This document shows positions 48,515 through 56,957 of a DNA stretch of 64,000 nt, in pieces (the first letter of the stretch is position 1; each line of letters starts with the position of its first letter). Source of the stretch: Chloroflexi bacterium OHK40. Lineage in GTDB: Bacteria > Chloroflexota > Chloroflexia > Chloroflexales > Chloroflexaceae. The notes below the pieces were generated by a model. That model was given only the letters and a program-made list of their open reading frames with translations, did not search any database and was not told the origin of the DNA. Where the stretch lies: the NCBI GenBank assembly GCA_004367505.1, contig SFCB01000005.1:1-64000 (forward strand), read 5' to 3'. The position numbers were made by a program, and so were the translations under genes.

Positions 48515-49756
48515 ATGGCGCGGCGTGTCGTTGTAACCGGGATGGGCGCGGTGAGCCCGCTGGGGCTGAGTGTGCCCGAGCTGTGGCAGGGGATCGTCGA
48601 GGCCCGCAGCGGCGTGGGCCCGATCACCCTGTTCGACCCTGCCGGCTTCGATACGCGCTTCGCGGCCGAGGTGAAGGGCTTCGATCCGACCCGGCACATG
48701 GACCGCAAGGAGGCACGGCGGACCGACCGCTTCGTACAGCTCGCGGTGGCGGCAACCCAGGAGGCCCTGCGCACGTCGGAGTTGCAGATCACCGAGGCCA
48801 ATCGTGATGAGATCGGCGTGTTCATCGCCAGCGGCATCGGCGGGATCGGCACGCTGAGCGAGCAACTCGAGGTGCTCCGCAGCCGGGGGCCGGGCCGGAT
48901 CAGCCCCTTCCTCATCCCGGCCATGATCACCAACCTTGCCGCCGGCCAGGTCTCGATCGCAACGGGCGCCCGTGGGCCAAGCTACTGCATCACCTCGGCG
49001 TGTGCCTCGTCGGCCCACGCCATCGGCGAGGCTGCCGAGACGATCCGCCGGGGCTGGGCGAAGGCCGTCATCGTAGGCGGTAGCGAGGCCAGCATCACCC
49101 CGATCGGGGTGGCCGGCTTCAACGCGATGCGTGCCCTCTCCACGCGCAACGAGGAGCCCACCACCGCTTCGCGCCCCTTCGATGCCTCGCGCGATGGCTT
49201 CGTGATGGGTGAGGGCGCCGCCACGCTCATCCTTGAGGATCTGGAGCACGCTACAGCGCGTGGCGCGCGCATCCTCGCCGAGGTGGGCGGCTATGGCGCC
49301 ACCTCCGATGCCTACCATATCAGCAATCTCTCCGAGGACGGCGAGGGGGTGGCCCGGGCCATCCGTCTGGCGCTGCAGCGCTCCGATCTGCGGCCGGCCG
49401 ATGTGGACTATATCAATGCCCACGCCACCTCGACACCTGCGGGCGACCCCGTGGAGACTGCCGCGATCAAGGAGGTCTTCGGCGGGCGTGAGAGCGCTCC
49501 GCCGGTAAGCGCCAGCAAGTCGCAGTTCGGCCACCTGCTCGGTGCCGCCGGCGCGATCGAGGCGATCGTCAGCGTGCTGGCCATCCAGCACGGGATGCTC
49601 CCGCCCACGATCAACCTGCACACGCCCGATCCGGCCTGCGACCTGGACTATGTGCCAAACGCGGCCCGCCCCGCCGAGGTGAACGTGGTGCTGAGCAACT
49701 CGTTCGGGTTTGGCGGCCACAATGTGTGCCTGGTCTTGCGCCGATTCACAGAGTAA
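48515..49756 (+). CDS. fabF: 3-oxoacyl-ACP synthase II
   Basis: FabF condenses malonyl-ACP with acyl-ACP in fatty-acid elongation. The 413-residue product begins RRVVVTGMGAVSPLG, has the active Cys in SYCITSACASSAHAIG, the first His in DYINAHATSTPAGD, the Lys and second His in SASKSQFGHLLGAAGA, and the C-terminal NSFGFGGHNVCLVL. AAGGAGG precedes the ATG at 48515. It is followed by a heptamer hairpin and rnc; fabF next to rnc is a usual order in bacteria, although acpP, often beside them, is not here. Confidence 0.95.
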   Translation: MARRVVVTGMGAVSPLGLSVPELWQGIVEARSGVGPITLFDPAGFDTRFAAEVKGFDPTRHMDRKEARRTDRFVQLAVAATQEALRTSELQITEANRDEIGVFIASGIGGIGTLSEQLEVLRSRGPGRISPFLIPAMITNLAAGQVSIATGARGPSYCITSACASSAHAIGEAAETIRRGWAKAVIVGGSEASITPIGVAGFNAMRALSTRNEEPTTASRPFDASRDGFVMGEGAATLILEDLEHATARGARILAEVGGYGATSDAYHISNLSEDGEGVARAIRLALQRSDLRPADVDYINAHATSTPAGDPVETAAIKEVFGGRESAPPVSASKSQFGHLLGAAGAIEAIVSVLAIQHGMLPPTINLHTPDPACDLDYVPNAARPAEVNVVLSNSFGFGGHNVCLVLRRFTE

Positions 49757-49803
49757 TGCACCGTGCAGCGCCATTCCGGCCATCGTGCATGGTGCATGGT
49801 GCA
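49757..49803. repeat. TGCATGG heptamer inverted repeat between fabF and rnc
   Basis: Left arm TGCACCGTGCA (49757-49767) pairs with the right arm (49786-49803), where the heptamer TGCATGG is repeated and gives three TGCA blocks against two on the left. It starts at the base after the fabF stop and ends six bases before rnc. Confidence 0.65.
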
Positions 49804-49808
49804 ATGAT

Positions 49809-50522
49809 ATGGCGAGCAGGCTCGAAGAGCTGATCGGGGTCACATTTAACGATAGCCGGTTGCTGCAGAGCGCCTTCGTGCATCGCTCCTATATGCACGA
49901 GCGCCCCGAACGGATTCCCGGCCTTACCTCGAATGAGCGCCTTGAATTTCTTGGGGATGCCGTCCTCAACTTCCTTACCGCCTCGTGGCTCTTTACGCGC
50001 TTCCCCACCTATAGCGAGGGCGAGCTCACTGCCCTGCGCGCCGCCCTGGTGAAGACGAGCACGCTCGCTGGTTTCGCGCGCAGCCTGGACCTTGGCAGCC
50101 ACGTGCGGATCAGCCGTGGCGAGGATACCCCCGCCGCTCGCAGCCGCCTGCCCCTGCTTGCCGATCTGTTCGAGGCTGTCCTCGGCGCGATCTACCTGGA
50201 CCAGGGGCTCGACGCGGCGCGCGCGTTTGTGGTGCCCTTCCTGGAGGGCCAGATCGCCGCCATCCAGAACGGCACCGTTGAGGTGGACTACCGGACCCGG
50301 CTCCAGGAGTTGACCCAGGCCCGCTATAACCAGACGCCCACCTACCGGACCGTGTCGGTTGCCGGGCCCGACCATCGCCGCGAGTTCACGCTTGAGGTCC
50401 TGCTCGGCGATCAGCCTCTCGGGATCGGCACGGGGCCGAGTAAACAGGCGGCGGCCCAGCAGGCGGCCCGGGCCGCGCTCGATCGTCTGGCCGCTGCGGC
50501 CGACTCCGGATCCGTGACGTAG
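49809..50522 (+). CDS. rnc: Ribonuclease III
   Basis: RNase III cuts double-stranded RNA in rRNA and mRNA processing. The 237-residue product has the catalytic signature NERLEFLGDAVLNF near residue 41-54, the second acidic site LFEAVLGAIYLDQG near 118, and a C-terminal dsRNA-binding domain (DYRTRLQELTQARYN, GIGTGPSKQAAAQQAARAAL). Length is normal. The ATG at 49809 lies right behind an inverted repeat, so the leader itself could be an RNase III target, as in other bacteria. Confidence 0.95.
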   Translation: MASRLEELIGVTFNDSRLLQSAFVHRSYMHERPERIPGLTSNERLEFLGDAVLNFLTASWLFTRFPTYSEGELTALRAALVKTSTLAGFARSLDLGSHVRISRGEDTPAARSRLPLLADLFEAVLGAIYLDQGLDAARAFVVPFLEGQIAAIQNGTVEVDYRTRLQELTQARYNQTPTYRTVSVAGPDHRREFTLEVLLGDQPLGIGTGPSKQAAAQQAARAALDRLAAAADSGSVT

Positions 50523-50579
50523 CGTGGTGCTCCTGCCGCGCGGCACCCGGGCGCGGTTTAGGAAGCGAGGCTAGCGGGC

Positions 50580-51440
50580 ATGGCACGCCTTCTCATCACT
50601 GGCGGTACGGGTTATCTCGGCCAGGTGCTCTTGCGCCAGGCCCGGGCCAACGGCCACACCCTCGCCGCCACCTGCTTCAGCCAGGAGCCTCCCTCGGGCG
50701 ACGGGGTCGTCTGGGTGCCGTTGGATGTGCGCGACTCGCGTGCTGTCGCAGAAACGCTCGACCGTCTGCGCCCCGAGATCGTCATCCACACCGCCTTCCG
50801 CCAGACTGGCCCCGACGTGCTCGCGATCACCGGCGAAGGGGCTGGCCACGTCGCGCAGGCGGCGCGGGCCGTGGGCGCCCGGCTGATCCACATGTCGAGC
50901 GACGTGATCTTCGATGGGGAGCGCGATGCACCCTATACCGAGGACGACCCGCCGGCGCCGGTTAGCCCCTACGGCGAGGCCAAAGCGCTGGCTGAGCGTC
51001 TGGTTGCCGCTGCCCATCCAGAGGCCGCGATCGTCCGCACCTCGCTCATCTATGGCTTCGACGCGGTGGACCGGCAGACACAGTTCGCGCTGGATGTGGC
51101 GTCTGGCCGGCGGGCCGAACGGCTCTTTGTCGATGAGTTGCGCTGCCCGGTCTATGTGGAGGATCTCGCAGCGGCCCTGCTTGAGCTTGCCGCGCTCCCC
51201 TATGCCGGCGTACTCAATCTGGCCGGAGCCGAGCGGGTGAGCCGCCACGAGATCGGCACACTGATGGCCCGGGCCTACGGCCTCGATCCGGCGGCGATTC
51301 CGGCTGCCCGCAGCGCTGAGAGCCCGGTGCGCCGGCCGCGCAACTGCGCCCTCGATAGTTCCCGCGCGCGGAGCCTCCTGCGCACCCGGCTGCGTGGGTT
51401 GCGCGAGGTGCTGCGCGATCTCGGACGGATCACGGAGTAG
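50580..51440 (+). CDS. RmlD-like NAD(P)-dependent sugar-nucleotide reductase
   Basis: The 286-residue extended SDR begins LLITGGTGYLGQVLL with the full TGxxGxxG loop. IHMSSDVIFDGERDAPYTEDD and SPYGEAKALAERLV (YxxxK with Tyr and Lys kept) closely follow dTDP-4-dehydrorhamnose reductase, as does RTSLIYGFD. It may make dTDP-rhamnose or a related sugar; RmlA, B and C are not here. It is cotranscribed with the HEAT-repeat gene 23 bases downstream. Confidence 0.85.
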   Translation: MARLLITGGTGYLGQVLLRQARANGHTLAATCFSQEPPSGDGVVWVPLDVRDSRAVAETLDRLRPEIVIHTAFRQTGPDVLAITGEGAGHVAQAARAVGARLIHMSSDVIFDGERDAPYTEDDPPAPVSPYGEAKALAERLVAAAHPEAAIVRTSLIYGFDAVDRQTQFALDVASGRRAERLFVDELRCPVYVEDLAAALLELAALPYAGVLNLAGAERVSRHEIGTLMARAYGLDPAAIPAARSAESPVRRPRNCALDSSRARSLLRTRLRGLREVLRDLGRITE

Positions 51441-51463
51441 CGGCAACTGCGAAGGAGGAGCGC

Positions 51464-52135
51464 GTGGAGACACCTCCCGAAGCCATCACCGGGCTGATCG
51501 CGGACCTCTGCGGGAACGACGAGTCGCTGCGCACCCAGGCGTCCTTCGTGTTGGGCGTGCTGGGCGATCCGGCGGTCGAGCCGCTCATTGCGCTCCTGGC
51601 CTCGCCCTCGTCCGAGATACGCAAGCGGGCGGCGTGGGTGCTCGGCGTGATCGGGGCGCCCGCCCTGCCCGCGCTGCTGCGCATGGCCGAGGGGGGCGAT
51701 CAGCACCTGCGGATCGAAGCCATCCGTGTGCTTGGGGTGGTAGGCGAGGCCCGCGCACTCAACCAGCTGTTCGTGGGTCTCACCGACACCGACCCGAAGG
51801 TGGCCGCCCGATCGGCGCGGGCCATCGGCAAGATCGGCGACCCGCGCGCCTTCCACCCGCTCGTCACGGCGCTGCAACACCCTGAGCCCGATGTGCGCTA
51901 CGAGGCCTGTCGCGCTCTGGTAGATCTGCACGTGCCCGATGCCGTGGCCGTGCTGCGTGAGCACGCCACCGATGACGCAGGCGTGACGAGTTGGGGGGCT
52001 TCGGTGAGTGAAGCGGCCCGCCGTGCCGCCGACGAGTTGGCGAGTGCTGCTGCGGCCCCGCAACACGCTGAACAGTTCGCCCGCGCCGATGCTTTGCTGC
52101 GCGAGCAGGGAGCTGGCCCCGTCGATGAGGCGTGA
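51464..52135 (+). CDS. HEAT-repeat (PBS-lyase-type) protein
   Basis: The 223-residue protein consists of about five helical repeats of roughly 30 residues, each with the A.xxLGxxGDPxAxxxL pattern (VLGVLGDPAVEPLIALL, VLGVIGAPALPALLRM, VLGVVGEARALNQLF, AIGKIGDPRAFHPLV). HEAT/PBS-lyase-type scaffolds bind proteins or, in phycobilin lyases, pigments. It starts with GTG at 51464 behind AAGGAGG. It converges with phoU, whose stop is seven bases beyond its own. The role is unknown. Confidence 0.82.
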   Translation: METPPEAITGLIADLCGNDESLRTQASFVLGVLGDPAVEPLIALLASPSSEIRKRAAWVLGVIGAPALPALLRMAEGGDQHLRIEAIRVLGVVGEARALNQLFVGLTDTDPKVAARSARAIGKIGDPRAFHPLVTALQHPEPDVRYEACRALVDLHVPDAVAVLREHATDDAGVTSWGASVSEAARRAADELASAAAAPQHAEQFARADALLREQGAGPVDEA

Positions 52136-52141
52136 AGCGGG

Positions 52142-52801
52142 CTACCCGCGCGATGAGATCGCCCCCCGGACGATATACTCCACGTATTCGCCGATATTGG
52201 TGGCGCGGTCGGCGATGCGCTCGATGTTATGGCCCACCCAGAGTAGGAAGGTTCCTGGCTCGACCATCGCGGGGTCGCGCTGCATCGCCTGCATCATCGC
52301 GGTGAGCAACTGGCTGTAAATTGCATCGACACCGTCGTCCTCTTCTTTGAGGCGCAGGTTGATCGTCGGGTCGCGAGAGACGAGCGCCTCCAGGGCTCTG
52401 CTGAGCATCCCCCGGGCCATGCTCGCCATGGTGAGGATGGCCTCGGGTACCCCACCAGGCGGCGGACCGGCGAAGCGCTGCACGAGTTTGGCAATGCCTT
52501 CGGCGTAGTCGCCGATGCGCTCGAGTTCATCGGCGGCCTGGATGAAGGAACTGACAAGCCGGAGATCGCTGGCCACGGGCCCCTGGGTTGCGATCACCCG
52601 TGTGGCGCGCTGGGTGATTGCGTCAGCAGCGTCGTCGATCGTATCATCGTCCCGAATAATTGCGGCGGCCTCACCCACGGCGCCTTGCTGCAGTGCCCAG
52701 ATCGCCCGGCGCACCGCCGTGTCGCACAGCCGGCCAAGGGCGATCAGCTCCCGCTCCAGCTCGTTGAGCTCGTGGCGGTAGTGCTCGCGCAGTTGCGTCA
52801 T
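52142..52801 (-). CDS. phoU: PhoU-family phosphate-signalling protein
   Basis: The 219-residue helical protein has two PhoU repeats (residues about 5-100 and 115-210) with the metal-binding patterns DELERIGDYAEGIAK and HNIERIADRATNIGEYV. PhoU proteins restrain phosphate uptake by PstSCAB and phosphate two-component signalling. None of those genes is next to it, so it is an isolated copy. The -10 box of its leftward promoter overlaps that of the divergent glycosyltransferase gene. Confidence 0.93.
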   Translation of the reverse strand: MTQLREHYRHELNELERELIALGRLCDTAVRRAIWALQQGAVGEAAAIIRDDDTIDDAADAITQRATRVIATQGPVASDLRLVSSFIQAADELERIGDYAEGIAKLVQRFAGPPPGGVPEAILTMASMARGMLSRALEALVSRDPTINLRLKEEDDGVDAIYSQLLTAMMQAMQRDPAMVEPGTFLLWVGHNIERIADRATNIGEYVEYIVRGAISSRG

Positions 52802-52838
52802 CTCTGCTTCTCCCTCTCACTTCTCCCGGGCTCGCCGT

Positions 52839-52848
52839 GCCTACTATA
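52839..52848. promoter_or_regulatory. Overlapping divergent -10 boxes (phoU and glycosyltransferase)
   Basis: The rightward TACTAT (52842-52847) and leftward TATAGT (52843-52848) overlap almost fully inside the symmetric GTGCCTACTATAGCACG. Only one polymerase could open this DNA at a time. Confidence 0.45.
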
Positions 52849-52869
52849 GCACGACCGGACGGAGCACAC

Positions 52870-54009
52870 ATGCGGATCGGCTTCGACGCCCGCTACACCA
52901 GTGATCACTTCCCCGGCATCGGCCGCTATAGCGAGGGTCTGGCCAGGGCTCTGGCCGAGCTGGAGCATGGCCATACGCTCGTCCTGATTGTTGACCCGCG
53001 GGCTGCCCCTGGCCGTTACGATCTGGCGGCCATCGCGCGGCTACCGGGGGTGGAGCTGGCCGGGTTGCGGGCGGGGCCGTTTTCGGCGGCCCAGCACCTT
53101 GCGCTCCCGGCCCTGGCTCGCCGCTTGCGGCTCGACGTGCTCCACTCGCCCTACTTCATCAAGCCCTACCTGGGCTTGCCGTGCCCCTCGGTGGTGACGA
53201 TCTACGACCTGATCGGCTGGCGGTTTCCGCGCATGCTCACCTGGCGAGGCCGGATCTTCTACCGCGCCACCATGGCCATGGCGGTGCGGAGCGCCGCCGC
53301 GATCATCACGATCTCCCAGAGCGCTCGCGCCGATATCGCTCACGTCTACCGCCCACCCCCCGAGCGCCTTACTGTCACGCCTCTGGCCGCCGGCAGGCGC
53401 TTCCACCCGCAGCCACCCGAGGCCGTGATGGCCGCGAGGGCCCGCTACGGCCTACCCGAGCGCTATGTGCTCTACGTCGGATCGGACCGGCCCCACAAGA
53501 ACCTTGAGCGGTTGGTGCGAGCCTGGGAGCGGGTGCTGGAGCAGGACGCGGCGGCCGGTACCCGGCTCGTGATCGCCGGGCACATGGACCACCGGCGCCA
53601 GGATCTGCGGCGCTTTATCGGCGAACGTGGCCTGGCGGATGCGGTGCAACTGCTGCCCAACGTGGCCGACGCCGACCTGCCAGCGCTCTACAGCGGAGCG
53701 ACGATCTTCGCCTTTGTCTCTTCGTACGAAGGCTTCGGCCTGCCGCCGCTGGAGGCGATGGCCTGCGGTACCCCCGTGCTGTGCGCCTACGCATCCAGCC
53801 TGCCGGAGGTCGTGGGCGAGGCGGCACTCAGCGTCGATCCTCACAGCGTTGCCGAGATCGCCGAGGGGTTGTTACGGCTACTGCGCAGCCCAGCGCTGCG
53901 TCACAGTCTGAGCGCCAGGGGTCTGCGGCGCGCCCGCGAGTTCTCGTGGCGGCGCACGGCCCTGGGGACGCTGCGGGTGTACGAGACCGTTGCCGGGGGC
54001 GCGCGGTAA
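52870..54009 (+). CDS. GT4-family glycosyltransferase
   Basis: The 379-residue protein starts MRIGFDARYTSDHFPGIGRY and is a GT-B fold retaining glycosyltransferase. The C-terminal domain has YVLYVGSDRPHKNLERLVRAW and the E-x7-E sugar-nucleotide motif EGFGLPPLEAMACGTPVL, with the two glutamates in place. GGAG before the ATG at 52870 sets the start. It probably uses a nucleotide sugar to build a surface glycan at the inner face of the membrane. It is divergent from phoU and precedes an SH3-like exported protein on the other strand. Confidence 0.9.
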   Translation: MRIGFDARYTSDHFPGIGRYSEGLARALAELEHGHTLVLIVDPRAAPGRYDLAAIARLPGVELAGLRAGPFSAAQHLALPALARRLRLDVLHSPYFIKPYLGLPCPSVVTIYDLIGWRFPRMLTWRGRIFYRATMAMAVRSAAAIITISQSARADIAHVYRPPPERLTVTPLAAGRRFHPQPPEAVMAARARYGLPERYVLYVGSDRPHKNLERLVRAWERVLEQDAAAGTRLVIAGHMDHRRQDLRRFIGERGLADAVQLLPNVADADLPALYSGATIFAFVSSYEGFGLPPLEAMACGTPVLCAYASSLPEVVGEAALSVDPHSVAEIAEGLLRLLRSPALRHSLSARGLRRAREFSWRRTALGTLRVYETVAGGAR

Positions 54010-54061
54010 CACAGCCGGGGCAGGGCAGCGGTTCGCAGGCGTCGCCAGCCCTGGCCCGGCG

Positions 54062-54634
54062 CTATGGCGCGGGCTGTGAGAGCAGGGTGCTGCTGGCCCA
54101 GCCGAGGCTGCCGATCGTCACGCGCTGGGGCGTGCAGTCGCCGCTGGTGGCGGTAATACGGATGCGGTACCACAGGGCGCCGTCGGCACCGCTGCGCTGC
54201 TCAAGGAAGTCGATCTGGTCGCCCGGGCAGATCTGGCCAATCACAGTAGCGGGATCGATCTGCGGCTCGCTGCGCAGGTTGCCACCGGAGAGCACACTCC
54301 CCCGGCCGATCACTACCGGCGCCGTAGGCTCGGCGGCGGGTGTGGCTGGCGCGGCTGCGACAGCGGCCGCGGTGGCTGTCTCCGCGAGCGCGCGGGCGGT
54401 GCGGGTGGTCAGGATCCGGGCATTGCTCGTCTCGATGGCGACGGCGGTGGCGGCGGCGCTCTCGCGGGCGTAGTCGAGGCCGAAGCTCAGCGCGAAGAAG
54501 GCGCCGCCCCCGAGCAGGCCGATCGCGGCGCCCACCAGCAGGATGTTGGCGAGGGCTCGCAGTGGCCCCCCCCGGCGCGGCGCTCCGGGCCGGAACAGCC
54601 GGTCCCAATCGTTCGGATGCATACGTGGTGGCAT
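54062..54634 (-). CDS. Membrane-anchored SH3b-like domain protein
   Basis: The 190-residue product has a basic cytoplasmic start (MHPNDWDRLFRPGAPRRGG), one membrane helix (about 30-52, ANILLVGAAIGLLGGGAFFALSF), an Ala/Thr-rich spacer and a C-terminal domain (about 108-185) with GGNLRSEPQIDPATVIGQICPGDQIDF and LWYRIRI plus GWASSTLL, the pattern of extracellular SH3b domains that bind cell-wall peptides. It likely faces outward. GGGT before the ATG is weak. Function is unknown; the gene lies between two glycosyltransferase genes on the other strand. Confidence 0.7.
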   Translation of the reverse strand: MPPRMHPNDWDRLFRPGAPRRGGPLRALANILLVGAAIGLLGGGAFFALSFGLDYARESAAATAVAIETSNARILTTRTARALAETATAAAVAAAPATPAAEPTAPVVIGRGSVLSGGNLRSEPQIDPATVIGQICPGDQIDFLEQRSGADGALWYRIRITATSGDCTPQRVTIGSLGWASSTLLSQPAP

Positions 54635-54790
54635 AGGGTCTACCCCTCAGGCGTGGTGGAGAGACGGGCCGTTCTGCTTGACAGCTTGCGCTCAGCCCCC
54701 ACAGCGCGATGGCCCCCCGCAGGGTGTGGTGCCAGGCGGCAGGGAGTGCCGGCATGAGGCCCGGACCGTCGAATTGCAGTGAAGCATGCC

Positions 54791-55681
54791 TTATGATGGG
54801 AGGCTGCCCCGCAACACGCGCTGGCGCTCGCCGGTAGCGACGAAGCCGAACCAGCGGTACAGGCGCTGGGCGTGGGTATTGTAGGCTTGCGTATTGAGCG
54901 TGATCGTCGTTGCGCCCATGTCGGCGGCGTAGGTGACCACATCGGCCAGGAGACGCACGCCGATGTGTTCGCCCCGGTGGCGCGGGTCCACCGCGATCCG
55001 CACAAGGTGCACCAGGCGCCCGCCGAAATGGGTGGTGGCGTAGGCGTAGCCCACCGGCCCGCCGTCGAGCTCGGCAACCATAAAGTACGGCCCATAGGCA
55101 ATCGCCGGGCCGAGCACGGTGTCGTCTTTGGTCCAGTGAGGCTCAAAACTCGCCCGGTCGATCCGCAGCACCGCCTCCAGGTCGGCGGGAGCGCCCGGGC
55201 GCACCACCACGGCGGGGTTGCCGGCGGCGGGGATGTCGGGGGCAGACTTCTCGTATACCACCACCTCGGTGTCTACGGTGTAGCCGGCGGCGACGAGCGC
55301 GGGGGCCAGCCAGTGGTCGGCCCCATCGTCCCCGGCGTAGTAGAGGCTGCGCACCCCTCGGGCGGCCAGCGCCTGGTGGAGGGGTGGCAGCAGCGCCGCA
55401 ATCGCCGGGCGGGCGTCGCCGCTCTCGGCGACGGCCACCCCGCGCAGCCAGCAGGTGGTACCCGTGGGCTGGCTCACCAGCGCGACCGCGAGGAGCTCGC
55501 CTGCGCCGACCAGCGCCATGCCCTGGCCGCGCGCAAGGATGGCCGGCAGGTCGCTGCCGCTGAGGCCGTAGTAGCGCCTGCCTCCATCGCGCAACAGCCG
55601 CGAGACGGCGGTGAGGTCGTCGGCGGTGATGGGGCGCGGTGTCGCCAGGCTAATGTCCGGGCTTTTGCGGAAAAGCCTCAT
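54791..55681 (-). CDS. Tandem GNAT acetyltransferase
   Basis: The 296-residue protein has two GNAT domains. The second (about 155-285) is clear: VVVRPGAPADLEAVLRIDRASFEPHW, then VRIAVDPRHRGEHIGVRLLADV with the acetyl-CoA-binding R/Q-x-x-G-x-G/A loop (RHRGEHIG), and AQRLYRWFGFVATGE. The first (15-140) has a weaker loop and may have lost activity. Double-GNAT proteins of this type include mycothiol synthase-like and ribosomal acetyltransferases. The ATG at 55681 gives MRLFRKSPD. It is divergent from the second glycosyltransferase. Confidence 0.8.
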   Translation of the reverse strand: MRLFRKSPDISLATPRPITADDLTAVSRLLRDGGRRYYGLSGSDLPAILARGQGMALVGAGELLAVALVSQPTGTTCWLRGVAVAESGDARPAIAALLPPLHQALAARGVRSLYYAGDDGADHWLAPALVAAGYTVDTEVVVYEKSAPDIPAAGNPAVVVRPGAPADLEAVLRIDRASFEPHWTKDDTVLGPAIAYGPYFMVAELDGGPVGYAYATTHFGGRLVHLVRIAVDPRHRGEHIGVRLLADVVTYAADMGATTITLNTQAYNTHAQRLYRWFGFVATGERQRVLRGSLPS

Positions 55682-55748
55682 ACCCTGTGCAGATGGCAGG
55701 TGCGAGCGCTCATCACATTGTACACTACAAGGGGGCGCGGTGGGCCTG

Positions 55749-55757
55749 TGGTATAAT
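55749..55757 (+). promoter_or_regulatory. Extended -10 promoter of the second glycosyltransferase
   Basis: TGGTATAAT at 55749-55757, preceded by GTG, repeats the design seen before lysS and fabF. It gives a leader of about 40 bases to the GTG start at 55803. Confidence 0.6.
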
Positions 55758-55802
55758 TCGCCGTCGCGCTGGCCACTTGCGAGCGACATGGAGAGAGGCC
55801 CC

Positions 55803-56957
55803 GTGCGGATCGCTGTCGTCGGCCCGACCTACCCCTACCGGGGCGGTATCGCCCACTACACCACCTTGCTGGTGCGCCATCTGCGTCTTGCTGGTCACCA
55901 GGCGCCGCTCTACTCCTTCACGCGGCAGTACCCGCGCTGGCTCTTCCCCGGGAAGACCGACCGGGATCCGTCTGGTGTGCCGCTTCGAGTGGAGTGTGAG
56001 TATATCCTCGATCCGATCAACCCGCTCACCTGGCTGCGGCTCTTCCGCCGGGTGCGCGCCGACAACCCCGACCTGCTGGTGTTGCAGTGGTGGGTGCCCT
56101 ACTGGACGCCCTGCCTCACGACCCTTGGCGGCCTGATCAAGCGCAACACCTCGGTGAAGATCGCCTTTATCTGCCACAATGTCGTGCCACACGAGGGTGG
56201 CGGTGTGCTTGATCGGCGCCTGGCCCTCACCACGCTGCGCCGTGGCGATGCTCTGATCGTGCACAGCGACCAGGACCGCTATCGCCTGCTGGCCCTGCTG
56301 CCGCGGGCGAATGTGGTCAAGGCGGCTATTCCCACCTACGCGCCCCTCGCCCAGCAGCCGGCGCCGTTCGTATCCCGCGACATGCGGCGTGAGTTGGCGC
56401 TGCCGGAGGGTGAGCCCATCCTGCTCTTCTTCGGCTTCGTGCGGCCTTACAAGGGCCTCGAGTACTTGATCCAGGCACTGCCACGTATCCGCGAGCGCCT
56501 GCCCGCGCACCTGGTGGTTGCGGGCGAGTTCTGGTCCTCCCGCGAGTTCTACGAGCGTTTCGCCCAGGAGTTCGGTGTCGAGCGGCATATTACCTTTGTT
56601 GACCGCTACATCCCCGACGAGGAGCTCAGGCATTACTTTGCTCTCGCCGACGTGGTGGTGATGCCGTATGTCTCCGCTACCCAGAGTGCTGTGGTGCAGC
56701 TGGCCTTTGGCTTCGAGAAGCCCGTGATCACCACACGAGTGGGCGGGCTGGCCGAGGTCGTCCACGATGGGGTCAACGGCCTGCTGGTGCCCCCGCAAGA
56801 CGAGGTGGCGCTGGCCGATGCGGTGGTCCGCTTCTTCACCGACGGCGTGGGCGAGCGGATCCGCGCCCGGCTGGCCCAGGGCGCCGGCACGAGCTACACC
56901 TGGGAGGAGTTGGTGCGGACGATCGAGCAGGTTGCGCAGGATCTACGGCGCCGATGA
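55803..56957 (+). CDS. GT4-family glycosyltransferase
   Basis: The 384-residue product starts MRIAVVGPTYPYRGGIAHY with the acceptor-side GG loop, and its donor domain has LLFFGFVRPYKGLEYLIQAL and YVSATQSAVVQLAFGFEKPVI, where the second half of the E-x7-E motif is altered (S-A-T-Q-S-A...FGFEKP). It probably extends a lipid-linked glycan. I use the GTG at 55803 because GGAGAGAGG stands four bases ahead; an ATG at 55788 is the alternative and adds five residues. The membrane protein gene overlaps its end by ATGA. Confidence 0.87.
   Translation: MRIAVVGPTYPYRGGIAHYTTLLVRHLRLAGHQAPLYSFTRQYPRWLFPGKTDRDPSGVPLRVECEYILDPINPLTWLRLFRRVRADNPDLLVLQWWVPYWTPCLTTLGGLIKRNTSVKIAFICHNVVPHEGGGVLDRRLALTTLRRGDALIVHSDQDRYRLLALLPRANVVKAAIPTYAPLAQQPAPFVSRDMRRELALPEGEPILLFFGFVRPYKGLEYLIQALPRIRERLPAHLVVAGEFWSSREFYERFAQEFGVERHITFVDRYIPDEELRHYFALADVVVMPYVSATQSAVVQLAFGFEKPVITTRVGGLAEVVHDGVNGLLVPPQDEVALADAVVRFFTDGVGERIRARLAQGAGTSYTWEELVRTIEQVAQDLRRR

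Noticed and set aside
47030-49843. A 937-codon minus-strand frame covering the M20 gene and the fabF region
   Set aside because: Only the part from 48217 down to 47030 is the amidohydrolase. The rest is antisense to fabF and has no domain; a strong ribosome site marks the internal ATG.
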